Below, piece by piece: positions 51,448 through 60,130 of a stretch of DNA of 64,000 nt. The stretch is from an uncultured Alphaproteobacteria bacterium (GTDB lineage Bacteria > Pseudomonadota > Alphaproteobacteria > Caulobacterales > Parvularculaceae). The stretch is from contig CALAZI010000029.1 in the NCBI GenBank assembly GCA_937895955.1, forward strand, positions 1-64,000. Reading direction: 5' to 3'. The notes under the pieces were generated by a model, which ran no database searches, was not told the DNA's origin, and saw only the letters and a program-made list of their open reading frames with translations. How positions within the stretch are numbered: position 1 is the stretch's first letter; each line of letters starts with the position of its first letter. A program made the translations under genes and the position numbers.

Positions 51448-52569
51448 ATGCGTTTTTCGTCTTCCAGGCCGCGCGCCGGCCTCGCCGCCTTTTTCTTCTT
51501 CTTCTCGCTTCTCGCCTCGCCAGTCTCAAACGCCGCGCCGGCGGCGATCCCGATGACGCCGGACGCCTGGCGCATCAACGCCGGGGAGCACCGCTTTGAA
51601 GACTATAGAGGCGAAAAAAGCCTCTTCCTCAAAGACGGCGCCGCCGAGGCGGTCGGCGCCGCTATTGAAAACGGCGTGATCGAATTCGATATCGCGCTCG
51701 AAAACGACCGCGGCTTTTCCGGCGTCGCCTTTCGCCGCGCCGGCCCTGGCGAATACGAGCATTTCTATCTGCGTCCGCATCAAAGCGGCCAGCCGGACGC
51801 CAGCCAGTATACGCCGGTGTTCAACGGCGTTTCGGCCTGGCAAATTCTATATGGACCACGCTACGCCGCGCCGCTCGTCTATCGTTTTGACGAATGGATG
51901 CATGTGAAGCTCGTCGTGCAGGGCGATAAGGCCGATATCTATCTCGACAGCGACAAGCCGGTTCTTCATGTCGCCAAGTTGATGCGCCATCGCCAAGGCG
52001 GCGCTGTCGCGATCAACTCCTTTTTCGCGCCGGCGCATTTCGCCAACCTGACGATAGAAGAAAGGGATGACGTCGCGATTGTCGGCGAGGCGCCGCCGCT
52101 TGATCCGTTGCAGCCGGGCGCCGTCGGCGACTGGGAAATTTCGACGCCGTTCGATTCGAAATCGCTAGAAGGCGTCGACCGCCTGACGAAGAAAGAGATG
52201 AAGAGCCTCCAGTGGGCGAAGCTTGGCGCGGAAGAGAACGGCGTCGCCAATATCGCGCGCGTCGCCGGATTCGGCGAAGGCAAGGATACGGTCTTTGCCC
52301 GCCTTGTCATTGATGCGCCGCGCCGCGAAATCCGCCGGCTTCGCTTCGGTTTCAGCGATGAGGCCAAAGCCTATGTGAACGGCGGGATCGTCTATTCGGG
52401 TGGAGACGGATACATGTCGCGCGATCATCGCTTTCTCGGCACGGTCGGCCTTTATGACGCGCTCTATTTGCCGCTCGAAAAGGGTCGTAACGAAATCATC
52501 TTTGCAGTGAAGGAGAATTTCGGCGGCTGGGCGATCGCCGGCGCGCTCGATGACGGAGATGATCAATGA
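51448..52569 (+). CDS. Secreted LamG/concanavalin-like domain protein
   Basis: 373 aa with a signal peptide (FFFFFSLLASPVSNA/AP). Residues 35-205 look like a concanavalin-type beta sandwich (GVIEFDIALENDRGFSGVAFRRAGPGEYEHFYLRPHQSGQPDA, YRFDEWMHVKLVVQGDKADIYLDSDKPVLHV), as in LamG or 3-keto-glucoside-hydrolase-like domains. A second beta-rich part (225-370) ends AYVNGGIVYSGGDGYMSRDHRFLGTVGLYDALYLPLEKGRNEI, recalling sugar-binding domains of glycosidases. No catalytic residues are recognised. It overlaps the MBL-fold gene by 4 nt (ATGA), so the two are translationally coupled. Confidence 0.7.
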   Translation: MRFSSSRPRAGLAAFFFFFSLLASPVSNAAPAAIPMTPDAWRINAGEHRFEDYRGEKSLFLKDGAAEAVGAAIENGVIEFDIALENDRGFSGVAFRRAGPGEYEHFYLRPHQSGQPDASQYTPVFNGVSAWQILYGPRYAAPLVYRFDEWMHVKLVVQGDKADIYLDSDKPVLHVAKLMRHRQGGAVAINSFFAPAHFANLTIEERDDVAIVGEAPPLDPLQPGAVGDWEISTPFDSKSLEGVDRLTKKEMKSLQWAKLGAEENGVANIARVAGFGEGKDTVFARLVIDAPRREIRRLRFGFSDEAKAYVNGGIVYSGGDGYMSRDHRFLGTVGLYDALYLPLEKGRNEIIFAVKENFGGWAIAGALDDGDDQ

Positions 52570-53654
52570 TCAGGCTTTTCACAACCTTCCTCGCATCTTT
52601 GCCGATGACGATGTCGATCGCCGCAGCGGCCCCTCTCTCCGAGAAGCAAATTGCGCCGAATGTGCGGATGATCCGGCTGGCGGAGAATGTCTATGCGTTC
52701 GCGGCGGACAATGCGACAGCCGATATCGTAGACGGCAATTCGACGCTCATTCTGACCGATGACGGCGCCGTCGTCGTAGATGCGCCGGGCGTCCATCTCG
52801 TTCGGACCCATATCGCTGAAATCAGAAAGCTGACGAAAAAGCCGGTCCGCTATCTCATCAACACGCATTGGCATCCCGATCATACGGTCGGCGACGGCGC
52901 CTACAAAAAAGCGTTTCCGGACGTTGAAATCATCTCTGACGACTATACGGCGGAAATCTGGAATCGCCGCGGCCCGGCGCTGTTTGAAAAGCTGATCGCC
53001 GGCGAAGAAGGCGAGGCGCTTCTTGCGCGGTTTGAAAAGAATGCAGGTTCCGCCGTCGATGAGGAAGGCGATCCGAAATCGGCGTATCAGGCGGGTCGCG
53101 ACGCGCGTGCGGCGACGGATCTGAAACGCGCTTTTGAAAGCGCGGCGAAGACCGGCTTCGCCGGGCCCACGCGCACGTTCTCCGACGCAATGACGCTGAC
53201 ATTGGGCGGAACTGAAATTCAATTGAAGAAATTCACCGGTCACTCGCGCGGGGATACGGTCGTCTTTCTTCCGGAGGAAAAGATTCTCATCACGGGCGAC
53301 CTTGTCATCCATCCGACGCCCTACGGCATCAATTCGGAATTTCGTTCCTGGCCGGAATCGATTGACGCCTTGCTCGCCTATGACGCCCGGGTCATCGTTC
53401 CGGGGCATGGCGACATGCAATATTCGATGGATTACATCCTGCTGCAGCAAAAGCTCATCCGCGCTTTGCGCGATCAGGCGAACCGGGCGGTGTCGGAGCG
53501 GCGCAAGCTCGCGGAATTTCAGGCTGAAATCGATCTTGAGGAATTTCGGCTGAAAATCGCCGGCGATGATCCCGATCTCAACTGGGCCTGGAAAAACTAC
53601 TTTCTCGACCCGGCGCCGCCTGTCGTCTTCGACATGGCGGGCGGCTCGCGTTGA
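52566..53654 (+). CDS. Secreted metallo-beta-lactamase-fold hydrolase
   Basis: 362 aa with signal peptide (FLASLPMTMSIAAAAP). The zinc motif is complete: INTHWHPDHTVGD (His-x-His-x-Asp-His), a later histidine in FTGHSRGDTVVFLPEEKILITGDLV with the bridging Asp in GDLV, and a final His in VPGHGDMQ. The length and the extra C-terminal helix are more like periplasmic quinoprotein-relay/lactonase-type MBL proteins than beta-lactamases. Translationally coupled to the LamG-like gene upstream; substrate unknown. Confidence 0.85.
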   Translation: MIRLFTTFLASLPMTMSIAAAAPLSEKQIAPNVRMIRLAENVYAFAADNATADIVDGNSTLILTDDGAVVVDAPGVHLVRTHIAEIRKLTKKPVRYLINTHWHPDHTVGDGAYKKAFPDVEIISDDYTAEIWNRRGPALFEKLIAGEEGEALLARFEKNAGSAVDEEGDPKSAYQAGRDARAATDLKRAFESAAKTGFAGPTRTFSDAMTLTLGGTEIQLKKFTGHSRGDTVVFLPEEKILITGDLVIHPTPYGINSEFRSWPESIDALLAYDARVIVPGHGDMQYSMDYILLQQKLIRALRDQANRAVSERRKLAEFQAEIDLEEFRLKIAGDDPDLNWAWKNYFLDPAPPVVFDMAGGSR

Positions 53655-53720
53655 GCGCCGTTTCAGCCTCCAGCCTTCCTTAACCTCGCCCGCCTAGCCT
53701 CGCCGGGAAGAGACGAGGCG

Positions 53721-54857
53721 ATGACAGGACCGCGCACAATCGAGGACGCATGGACGGCGAGCAAATCCGCCGGCAACAATCTCGACGCGATCCGTCTCGC
53801 GGCGGCGGCGCTCGTCATCTTTTCGCATTCATTCGAAATGAACGGCGGCGCGCGCGAGAATGAACCGCTTGAGATTATTTCCGGCCAGATCAGTTTCGGC
53901 GAACTCGCGGTGCTCGTTTTTTTCGCCATCAGCGGTTTTCTGATCGCGAAGAGCTGGGCGGCGCGGCCGAAACTGTCCGTATTCGTCCGAAATCGCGCTT
54001 TGAGGATCATGCCCGCGCTGGTCATTGCGGTCGCGCTGTTGACGTTCGTCGCCGGTCCGTTGCTGACGACGCTTTCTCCCGGCGCCTATTTCGGCGACGC
54101 GCGTCTTTCTTGTTTTCTTCTCAATGCGGTTTTCGTTTCGGGTTGCGGGACGCTTCCGGGCGTTTTCAATGAAGAGCTCGCGAACGCGCCTTTATGGACG
54201 CTCGGCTTTGAAGCGCTGTGTTACGGCCTCGTCGCCGTTCTCGGCGTTCTGAGAATCCTGAAAGCGTCCGCCTGCGCCGCGCTAGCCCTCCTTATCATCG
54301 CCTTTGGCGCCGCGACGGGCTGGGGCGGCGGCTTCTTCTACAAGCTGTCGGCGCTTGCGCCGCCCTTCCTGATCGGCGCCGTCTTCGCGCTCGCGGCGGA
54401 CCGGGTCCCGCTCGATCATCGTCTGGCGGGCGTTTCAGCGCTTGTCCTTCTCGCGTCGACATTCGCCGGCGCGCTGGTCATCTCTTTCGCCTTTTTCGGC
54501 GTCTATCTCGTCCTGTGGGCGGGGTTCGCGCCGTTCGGGGCAGCGCTCGCCCGGATCGGCGCGCGCGGCGACTTCTCCTACGGTCTCTATCTCTGGGGCT
54601 GGCCGGTCCAGCAATTCGCCGCCCAGACGGTCGGCGGCCCGCCGGCGGTCAATTTTCTGCTGAGCCTGCCGATCGCCTTCGCGCTCGCCGTATTGAGCTG
54701 GCGGTTCGTCGAGCATCCCGCGCTGGCGCTCAAAACCGCCATGCGTCCCACGGGCGGCGCAGGGCCAGGATTAAACTTCCGAAACCCCGCCGCCTCTGCG
54801 CCAAAGCCTTTGCCGGGCGCAGCCGAAGCCGCTATCAGGATACAAAATCACGATTAA
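53721..54857 (+). CDS. Membrane acyltransferase (OafA/YrhL, acyltransferase family 3)
   Basis: 378 aa, about ten membrane helices. The family start NNLDAIRLAAAALVIFSHSFEMNGG contains the conserved His, and FFAISGFLIAKSW and RNRALRIMPALVIAVALLTFVAG follow; FSYGLYLWGWPVQQF is also typical. It would transfer acetyl or succinyl groups to a surface polysaccharide or lipid. It lies 66 nt after the MBL gene and 157 nt before tolQ; whether it belongs with the MBL pair is unclear. Confidence 0.88.
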   Translation: MTGPRTIEDAWTASKSAGNNLDAIRLAAAALVIFSHSFEMNGGARENEPLEIISGQISFGELAVLVFFAISGFLIAKSWAARPKLSVFVRNRALRIMPALVIAVALLTFVAGPLLTTLSPGAYFGDARLSCFLLNAVFVSGCGTLPGVFNEELANAPLWTLGFEALCYGLVAVLGVLRILKASACAALALLIIAFGAATGWGGGFFYKLSALAPPFLIGAVFALAADRVPLDHRLAGVSALVLLASTFAGALVISFAFFGVYLVLWAGFAPFGAALARIGARGDFSYGLYLWGWPVQQFAAQTVGGPPAVNFLLSLPIAFALAVLSWRFVEHPALALKTAMRPTGGAGPGLNFRNPAASAPKPLPGAAEAAIRIQNHD

Positions 54858-55014
54858 CGGCGGTCTTGCCCGGCGGGCGGACCGCCGGCGTCGGTTTTGC
54901 GCGTTCGCGAAGGCGGCGCCGCAAAAAAGGCGCAACCGACCGGTAACCGGGCGGGTCATAGGGACCGTCCGCCACGATCAACACGCAGGGCAACGCGCAG
55001 GGGATTAGATCACC

Positions 55015-55734
55015 ATGGAAGCAGAAGTCGCGGCGGCCGCCGGCACGACCCTCGGCGGGGAATTCAGCCTTTTGAGCCTTTTTCTCTCGGCGGGTCTCGT
55101 CGTCAAAATCGTCATGGGGATTTTGATTTTCGCCTCGGTCTGGTCATGGGCGGTGATCATCGACAAGTCGCTCCTATTCGGGCGGCTGAAGTCGAAATCG
55201 GCGCGGTTCGAGGACGCTTTCTGGTCCGGTCGGCCGCTTGACGAATTGCATCGCAAGATGGGCGACAAGGGCGATCACCCGATGGCGCGCGTTTTCTCCG
55301 CCGGCATGACCGAGTGGCAGCGCGCGAAAGATCTCGGCCGCGCGGACGGCCTCGTCGCCGGCGCCAAGGATCGCATCGACAAGGTGATGAATGTCGTCGT
55401 CAGCCGCGAACTTGAGGCGGCGGAAAGAAATCTCGGCATTCTCGCGACGATCGGATCGGCCGCGCCCTTTGTCGGCCTGCTCGGCACGGTGTGGGGCATC
55501 ATGACGGCGTTCCAGGCGATCGCGGCGACGAAGGACACCAACCTCGCCGTCGTTGCGCCCGGTATCGCCGAAGCGCTCTTCGCGACCGCGCTCGGCCTGC
55601 TCGCCGCCATCCCGGCCGTCGTCGGCTACAATCGTTATTCGGCGGCGCTCAATTCCTACGCTGTGCGCCTTCAGGGTTTCGCGGATGAGTTTTCCGCGAT
55701 CCTTTCGCGCCAGCTTGATGAAAGGTCGCGCTGA
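55015..55734 (+). CDS. tolQ: Tol-Pal complex proton channel subunit TolQ
   Basis: 239 aa inner-membrane protein of the TolQRA motor that tethers the outer membrane at division. Three membrane helices: LFLSAGLVVKIVMGILIFASVWSWAVII near 25-50 and two in the C-terminal half with the conserved block LGILATIGSAAPFVGLLGTVWGIMTAFQAI and GIAEALFATALGLLAAIPAVVGYNRY. First gene of tolQRAB-pal-cpoB. Its stop overlaps the tolR start by 1 nt. Confidence 0.95.
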   Translation: MEAEVAAAAGTTLGGEFSLLSLFLSAGLVVKIVMGILIFASVWSWAVIIDKSLLFGRLKSKSARFEDAFWSGRPLDELHRKMGDKGDHPMARVFSAGMTEWQRAKDLGRADGLVAGAKDRIDKVMNVVVSRELEAAERNLGILATIGSAAPFVGLLGTVWGIMTAFQAIAATKDTNLAVVAPGIAEALFATALGLLAAIPAVVGYNRYSAALNSYAVRLQGFADEFSAILSRQLDERSR

Positions 55735-56171
55735 TGGGCGCGTCGGTTGGAAACGGCGGCGCGCATCGGCACCGACCCGGCCGCACGCGCGTCATGTCCG
55801 AAATCAACGTGACGCCGCTTGTCGACGTCATGCTTGTTCTCCTGATCGTGTTCATGGTGGCGGCGCCCTTGCTGACGGTCGGCGTCGCGGTCGATCTTCC
55901 GGAAACGGCGGCGCAGCCGATCCCCGAACAGGGCGAGCCGCTGACGGTGACGATCACGTCTGACGGGACGATTTTCGTTCAGGAAACGCCGGTCGAAATC
56001 GACAATCTCGTGCCGCAGCTCGAAGCGATCGCCTCAGCCGGCTACGACCAGCGCATCTACATTCGCGGCGATCAGGCGCGCAGCTATGGCGAGGTCGTGC
56101 GCGTGATGGGCAAGATCAATGCGGCGGGCTTCCGGCGCATCGGCCTCGTGACTGATCGGGAATTTGAGTGA
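55734..56171 (+). CDS. tolR: Tol-Pal complex subunit TolR
   Basis: 145 aa ExbD/TolR protein. One membrane helix carrying the essential aspartate (EINVTPLVDVMLVLLIVFMVAAPLLTVGVAVDLP) follows a short cytoplasmic tail; the rest is a periplasmic domain (LTVTITSDGTIFVQETPVEI). ATG overlaps the tolQ stop. Works with TolQ to energise TolA. Confidence 0.95.
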   Translation: MGASVGNGGAHRHRPGRTRVMSEINVTPLVDVMLVLLIVFMVAAPLLTVGVAVDLPETAAQPIPEQGEPLTVTITSDGTIFVQETPVEIDNLVPQLEAIASAGYDQRIYIRGDQARSYGEVVRVMGKINAAGFRRIGLVTDREFE

Positions 56172-56194
56172 CGCGGGGAGTGTGACGAAGCCCC

Positions 56195-57007
56195 ATGCGG
56201 TTCGGCGTACTCGCATCTGTTCTGCTTCATGCTTGCGCGGTCGGGCTGGCGTTCATTTCGCTGCCCGATTTCATGCGCACGAAAGTCGTTGAAGCGCCGG
56301 TCATTCCGGTCGAGCTGATCCGCGAGGCGGAGCTTGCCGAAAAGACGAGCGTGCCCGCCGCTGCGCCGAAACCCAAACCCAAAGCGGAAGAACCGCCCGA
56401 TCTGCCGAAGCCGAAAGAGGAAGCGCCGAAACCGACGCCGAAGGCCGAGGCCGAACCGGCGCCGAAACCGGAACCGAAAGCGGAAGAACCCAAGCCCGAG
56501 CTTCTCAAACCCAAGCCGCAGGAAAAGCCGAAGCCCAAGCCGAAGCAGGAAGACCTCGACCTCGACGCGCTCTCGGCGCTTGTCGACAAGTCGCGCAAGG
56601 CTGAAGCGGCGTCCGAAGCCGATTCTGACGCCGCGATCGAAGCCGATCGCGCAAGACCGGCGATCGGCGCCGGCGACCGTCTTGCGGCGAGCGAGATCGA
56701 CAAGATGCGCGCGGCGGTGTCGCGCTGCTGGAACGCCAGCGCCATCATCGGCGCGCCTGAACCAGAAAAACTCATCGTCGAGCTTGATATCGACCTCAAT
56801 CGCGACGGCACGCTTACGGGCGCGCCGCGCGTCGTCAACGCGCTGCAGATCAATCTCTCGGGCAACCGGTTCTGGAAAGTCGCCGAGCAAAACGCCGTCA
56901 GGGCCGTTCAGGCCTGTCAGCCCTACGACTTTTTCGACCCGAGCAGATACAATGAATGGAAGGCGTTCACGCTCAATTTCGATCCGAGCATCATGGCGGG
57001 ATTTTAA
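56195..57007 (+). CDS. tolA: TolA-like periplasm-spanning protein
   Basis: 270 aa. An N-terminal anchor helix (VLLHACAVGLAFISLPDF), a central segment rich in Pro, Lys and Glu (about 60-125; many KPKPKAEE-type repeats) and a C-terminal TolA/TonB-like domain (AAVSRCWNASAIIGAPEPEKLIVELDIDLNRDGTLTG ... NAVRAVQACQPYDF). The two cysteines in SRCWN and QACQP are the usual disulfide pair of TolA domain III. Shorter than E. coli TolA (421 aa), as common in alphaproteobacteria. Confidence 0.92.
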   Translation: MRFGVLASVLLHACAVGLAFISLPDFMRTKVVEAPVIPVELIREAELAEKTSVPAAAPKPKPKAEEPPDLPKPKEEAPKPTPKAEAEPAPKPEPKAEEPKPELLKPKPQEKPKPKPKQEDLDLDALSALVDKSRKAEAASEADSDAAIEADRARPAIGAGDRLAASEIDKMRAAVSRCWNASAIIGAPEPEKLIVELDIDLNRDGTLTGAPRVVNALQINLSGNRFWKVAEQNAVRAVQACQPYDFFDPSRYNEWKAFTLNFDPSIMAGF

Positions 57008-57108
57008 GCGAGATTCGCGCGCAGGCGCCTTATTTCGGCTGGGCGAAGCATCTAGGGTCCCTTAAGCCAAAGATGATTTGGCGAGGGAAGGACATAACGG
57101 AAGGCGAC

Positions 57109-58425
57109 ATGATCAGACAGGCGATTTTTGCGATTCTGGCGATGACGATCGGATTTTCGGCGACGCCCGCCGGCGCGCGCGTCAGGATCGACATCACGCA
57201 GGCGAATATCGAGCCGATGCCGATCGCGGTGCCGGATTTCATCGGCGCGCAAAGCGAATTGTCAGGGCTCGGCCGCGACATCACCGGCGTCATCATGGCC
57301 GACCTTGATCGCTCCGGTCTTTTCAGCGTCATTGATCAGCGCGCCTATGTCGAGAAGCTTTCAAGCGTCGACGTGCGGCCGCGTTTCGCCGACTGGCGCA
57401 TCATCAACGCGCAGGTGCTCGTATCCGGCGAAGTGCGCCAGACGCCGGACGGGCGCATTGAAGTCGCGACGCGCGTCTGGGACGTCTATTCGAACGAACA
57501 ATTGGGCGCCGTCTCGTTCAAGACGCCGTCGGACAACTGGCGTCGCGCCGCGCACAAGGTCGCGGACTTCGTCTACAAATCACTGACCGGCGAGGACGGC
57601 TATTTCGACACGCGCGTCGTCTTCGTTTACGAGACGGGGCCGAAAGAAAAACGCAACAAGCGGTTGATGATCATGGATCAGGACGGCGCCAATCCGGTGC
57701 TGCTGACCGACGGTCTCAACTATCAGGCGCTGACGCCGCGCTTCTCGCCGACGCAGCAGCAGATCACCTATATGGCCCTTTTCGATAACAAACCGGGCCA
57801 AGTTTACCTCTTCAATATCGAGACCGGCGAACAGGAACAGCTCGGCACCTTCCGCGGCATGACCTTCGCGCCGCGCTTCACGCCGGACGGCACGCGCGTC
57901 CTCATGTCGATGGAGCGGACGGGGAACTCCGACATCTTCCAGATGGAGCTGGCGACGCGGCGCCTGACGCGCCTCACCGATCATCCGGGCATCGACGTTT
58001 CCCCGACCATGTCGCCGGATGGGAGGCGGATCGGCTTCACGTCCGATCGCGGCGGCACGGAACAGATCTATGTGATGAACGCCGACGGCTCGGCCCCGAA
58101 GCGAATCACCTTCGGCGAGGGGCGGTACATGACGCCGGTATGGTCGCCGCGCGGCGATCTCATCGCCTTCACCCGGCAATATCAGGGGCGTTTTTACATC
58201 GGCGTCATCCGGCCTGACGGCAGCGGCGAGCGCCTGCTCACCGAGAGCTATCTTGACGAGGGGCCGACCTGGGCGCCGAACGGGCGGGTTCTGATGTTCT
58301 TCCGCGAAGCCTCGCCCGGCGCCGGCCCGACTCTGTGGTCGGTGGATTTGACGGGGCGCAACTTGCGGCGCGTCAGGACGCCTGGCGATTCCTCCGACCC
58401 CGCCTGGTCGCCGCCGCTTCCCTAG
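57109..58425 (+). CDS. tolB: Tol-Pal beta-propeller protein TolB
   Basis: Periplasmic protein linking Pal and TolA, 438 aa. Signal peptide (AIFAILAMTIGFSATPAGA), an N-terminal alpha/beta domain (IPIAVPDFIG ... GVIMADLDRSGLF) and a C-terminal six-bladed propeller of WD40-like repeats (ALTPRFSPTQQQITYM, FAPRFTPDGTRVLMSM, DVSPTMSPDGRRIGFTSDRGG, MTPVWSPRGDLIAFTRQ). The ATG at 57109 follows GGAAGG and starts the signal peptide; the longer frame from 56956 overlaps tolA. Confidence 0.96.
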   Translation: MIRQAIFAILAMTIGFSATPAGARVRIDITQANIEPMPIAVPDFIGAQSELSGLGRDITGVIMADLDRSGLFSVIDQRAYVEKLSSVDVRPRFADWRIINAQVLVSGEVRQTPDGRIEVATRVWDVYSNEQLGAVSFKTPSDNWRRAAHKVADFVYKSLTGEDGYFDTRVVFVYETGPKEKRNKRLMIMDQDGANPVLLTDGLNYQALTPRFSPTQQQITYMALFDNKPGQVYLFNIETGEQEQLGTFRGMTFAPRFTPDGTRVLMSMERTGNSDIFQMELATRRLTRLTDHPGIDVSPTMSPDGRRIGFTSDRGGTEQIYVMNADGSAPKRITFGEGRYMTPVWSPRGDLIAFTRQYQGRFYIGVIRPDGSGERLLTESYLDEGPTWAPNGRVLMFFREASPGAGPTLWSVDLTGRNLRRVRTPGDSSDPAWSPPLP

Positions 58426-58693
58426 TTGCAGGAGGCTGTGCGATTCGCGTGTAACGCATTTTTCATTTTGACCCCGGATCGGCCCCGCTTGATCGCCGAT
58501 CCGGACCTCTCTACGGTCGAAATCGCGGAATGCTGTCAGTTAATCCTTAATGGTTTTCAGACAGCGTGCCGGCGAAACGGCGACGGGGCGTGTGGGCGCA
58601 GCGAAAAGCCCGTCGTCGCCGCAACCTGAATCTAACGGGGCTGGCGGGGGCGCGCTCGCAGATAGCCCGCAATCGAGTGGAGCACTTAGAATC

Positions 58694-59200
58694 ATGAACG
58701 TGAATTTTTCGATGAAGACGATCGGCGCCGTCGCCGTCATGGCGCTCGCAGCTGCGTGTTCGAGCACCAGCTCGACCGGTCCCGACGTCGCTGCGACCGA
58801 CAATGCGAATTCGTCGGTCGGCTCGGTTGCCGCCGGCAGCCAGGAAGATCTTGAGCAGAATGTCGGTCACCGCGTCTTCTTCGGCTATGACCAATATTCG
58901 CTGACGGCGCAGGCGCAGTCGACGCTGCAGCGTCAGGCTGATTTCCTCAAGCAGCATTCGAATGTGCGCATTCAGCTCGCGGGCAATTGCGACGAACGCG
59001 GCACGCGCGAATACAACCTCGCGCTCGGCGCCCGTCGCGCTGAAGCGGCGCGCGCCTATCTCGTCAGCATGGGCGTTGATTCATCGCGCATCTCGACCGT
59101 CTCCTACGGCAAGGAGCGCCCGCTTGATCCGCGCTCGACGGAAGAGGCCTGGTCCTTGAACCGCAACGCGACGACGACGATTGTTGCAGCCGGCGCGTAA
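58694..59200 (+). CDS. pal: Peptidoglycan-associated lipoprotein Pal
   Basis: Outer-membrane lipoprotein binding peptidoglycan, 168 aa. Lipobox LAAAC (Cys22), a short Ser/Thr-rich linker and an OmpA-like domain with VFFGYDQYSLTAQAQSTLQRQADFL, NVRIQLAGNCDERGTREYNLALGARRAEAARAYL and TVSYGKERPLD. The conserved diaminopimelate-binding Asp/Arg of the NCDERG loop are intact. ATG at 58694; upstream is a 268-nt gap after tolB with no other gene, likely containing its promoter. Confidence 0.96.
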   Translation: MNVNFSMKTIGAVAVMALAAACSSTSSTGPDVAATDNANSSVGSVAAGSQEDLEQNVGHRVFFGYDQYSLTAQAQSTLQRQADFLKQHSNVRIQLAGNCDERGTREYNLALGARRAEAARAYLVSMGVDSSRISTVSYGKERPLDPRSTEEAWSLNRNATTTIVAAGA

Positions 59201-59226
59201 CGCCGCAAAGGCGTAGGTTTTAAGGG

Positions 59227-59264
59227 GGCGCGCCGTCGCAAGACTGGCGCGCCTTCCTGTTTTT
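59227..59264 (+). terminator. Intrinsic terminator after pal
   Basis: Arms GGCGCGCC at 59227-59234 and 59246-59253 form an 8-bp stem with an 11-nt loop, followed by TTTTT at 59260-59264. It stands 26 nt after the pal stop and before cpoB, so cpoB would depend on read-through or its own promoter in the AT-rich 59265-59345 stretch. Confidence 0.7.
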
Positions 59265-59345
59265 CGCCGCATTTCGCAGCGAAAATCGAGGGTCGATATT
59301 CAGGCGTTTGATTAATTCGGCGCCGAGTTAAAAAGGTTGATTGGC

Positions 59346-60128
59346 ATGCGCACAATCCGGAAGTTGTTGTTGTCGTTCGGTGCGGCGTTTGTCGCTGCGA
59401 GCGCGCCGGCTTTCGCCGGCACCAAAGAGCGCGTCGAAGCGCTTGAAGCGGCGGTCGCTGAATTGCGGGCCGCCTCGCCTGCGGCGCTCGATTCGAACGC
59501 CAAGATCGACCGCCTCGAAGCGGAAGTTCGCGCGCTCACCGGGCGCGTTGAGGAGCTGACGCATGAGCTTGACCAAACGCGCGCGCGCCTTGAATCCGTC
59601 AGCGCCGCTCTCGCCGGCGATGCGCCGCTTGCGGCGGCCGGCGGTCCGGTCAATCTGACAGGCCCGACGGCCTCGGGATCGCCCGCCGGCGATCCGATCG
59701 CCGATACGATCGCGAAAGCCGACAGCGGCGTCGCGCTGCCGCTCGATCCGGACGCGGCCTACGCCTACGCCTCCGATTTTCTGGTGACGAGCGATTACGC
59801 CCGCGCCGAACAGGCGTTCACGCTGTTCCTTGAAGCGCATCCCGGCCATCCGCGCGCGGCCGATGCGCGCTTTCGCCTCGGCGAGGTGCAGCTCGCCGCG
59901 TCGAAAAACGCTGAGGCCGCCGACACGTTCATCGCCTTCATCCGCGCCTATCCGAACAGCGCGCGCGGCGCCGAAGCCTATCTGAAGCTCGGCACCGCCT
60001 TTTCGCGCCTCGATCAGGCGAGCGAAGCCTGCAAGGTTTTCCGGACGCTGAAATCGAAATATCCGACCGCGCCGCCGGCGGTTCTTCAGCGCACGGAAGT
60101 CGAGATGGCGCGCATCAACTGCAAATAG
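59346..60128 (+). CDS. cpoB: Cell division coordinator CpoB (YbgF)
   Basis: Periplasmic protein that coordinates outer-membrane constriction with peptidoglycan synthesis, 260 aa. Signal peptide (LLLSFGAAFVAASAPAFA), an N-terminal coiled coil (about 22-80; ERVEALEAAVAELRAASP, LEAEVRALTGRVEELTHELDQTRARLE) and C-terminal TPR repeats (AYAYASDFLVTSDYARAEQAFTLFLEAHPGHPRAADARFRLGEVQLA). ATG at 59346 chosen over a TTG three codons upstream. tilS starts 2 nt after its stop. Confidence 0.93.
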   Translation: MRTIRKLLLSFGAAFVAASAPAFAGTKERVEALEAAVAELRAASPAALDSNAKIDRLEAEVRALTGRVEELTHELDQTRARLESVSAALAGDAPLAAAGGPVNLTGPTASGSPAGDPIADTIAKADSGVALPLDPDAAYAYASDFLVTSDYARAEQAFTLFLEAHPGHPRAADARFRLGEVQLAASKNAEAADTFIAFIRAYPNSARGAEAYLKLGTAFSRLDQASEACKVFRTLKSKYPTAPPAVLQRTEVEMARINCK

Positions 60129-60130
60129 CC

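Noticed and set aside
58426..58629. Possible 67-codon gene between tolB and pal
   Set aside because: It would start at a TTG directly after the tolB stop with no ribosome site, has no recognisable feature, and overlaps the region where the pal promoter is expected.
59310..59334. TTAA...TTAA pair upstream of cpoB
   Set aside because: The spacing of 12 nt does not match any CtrA geometry.
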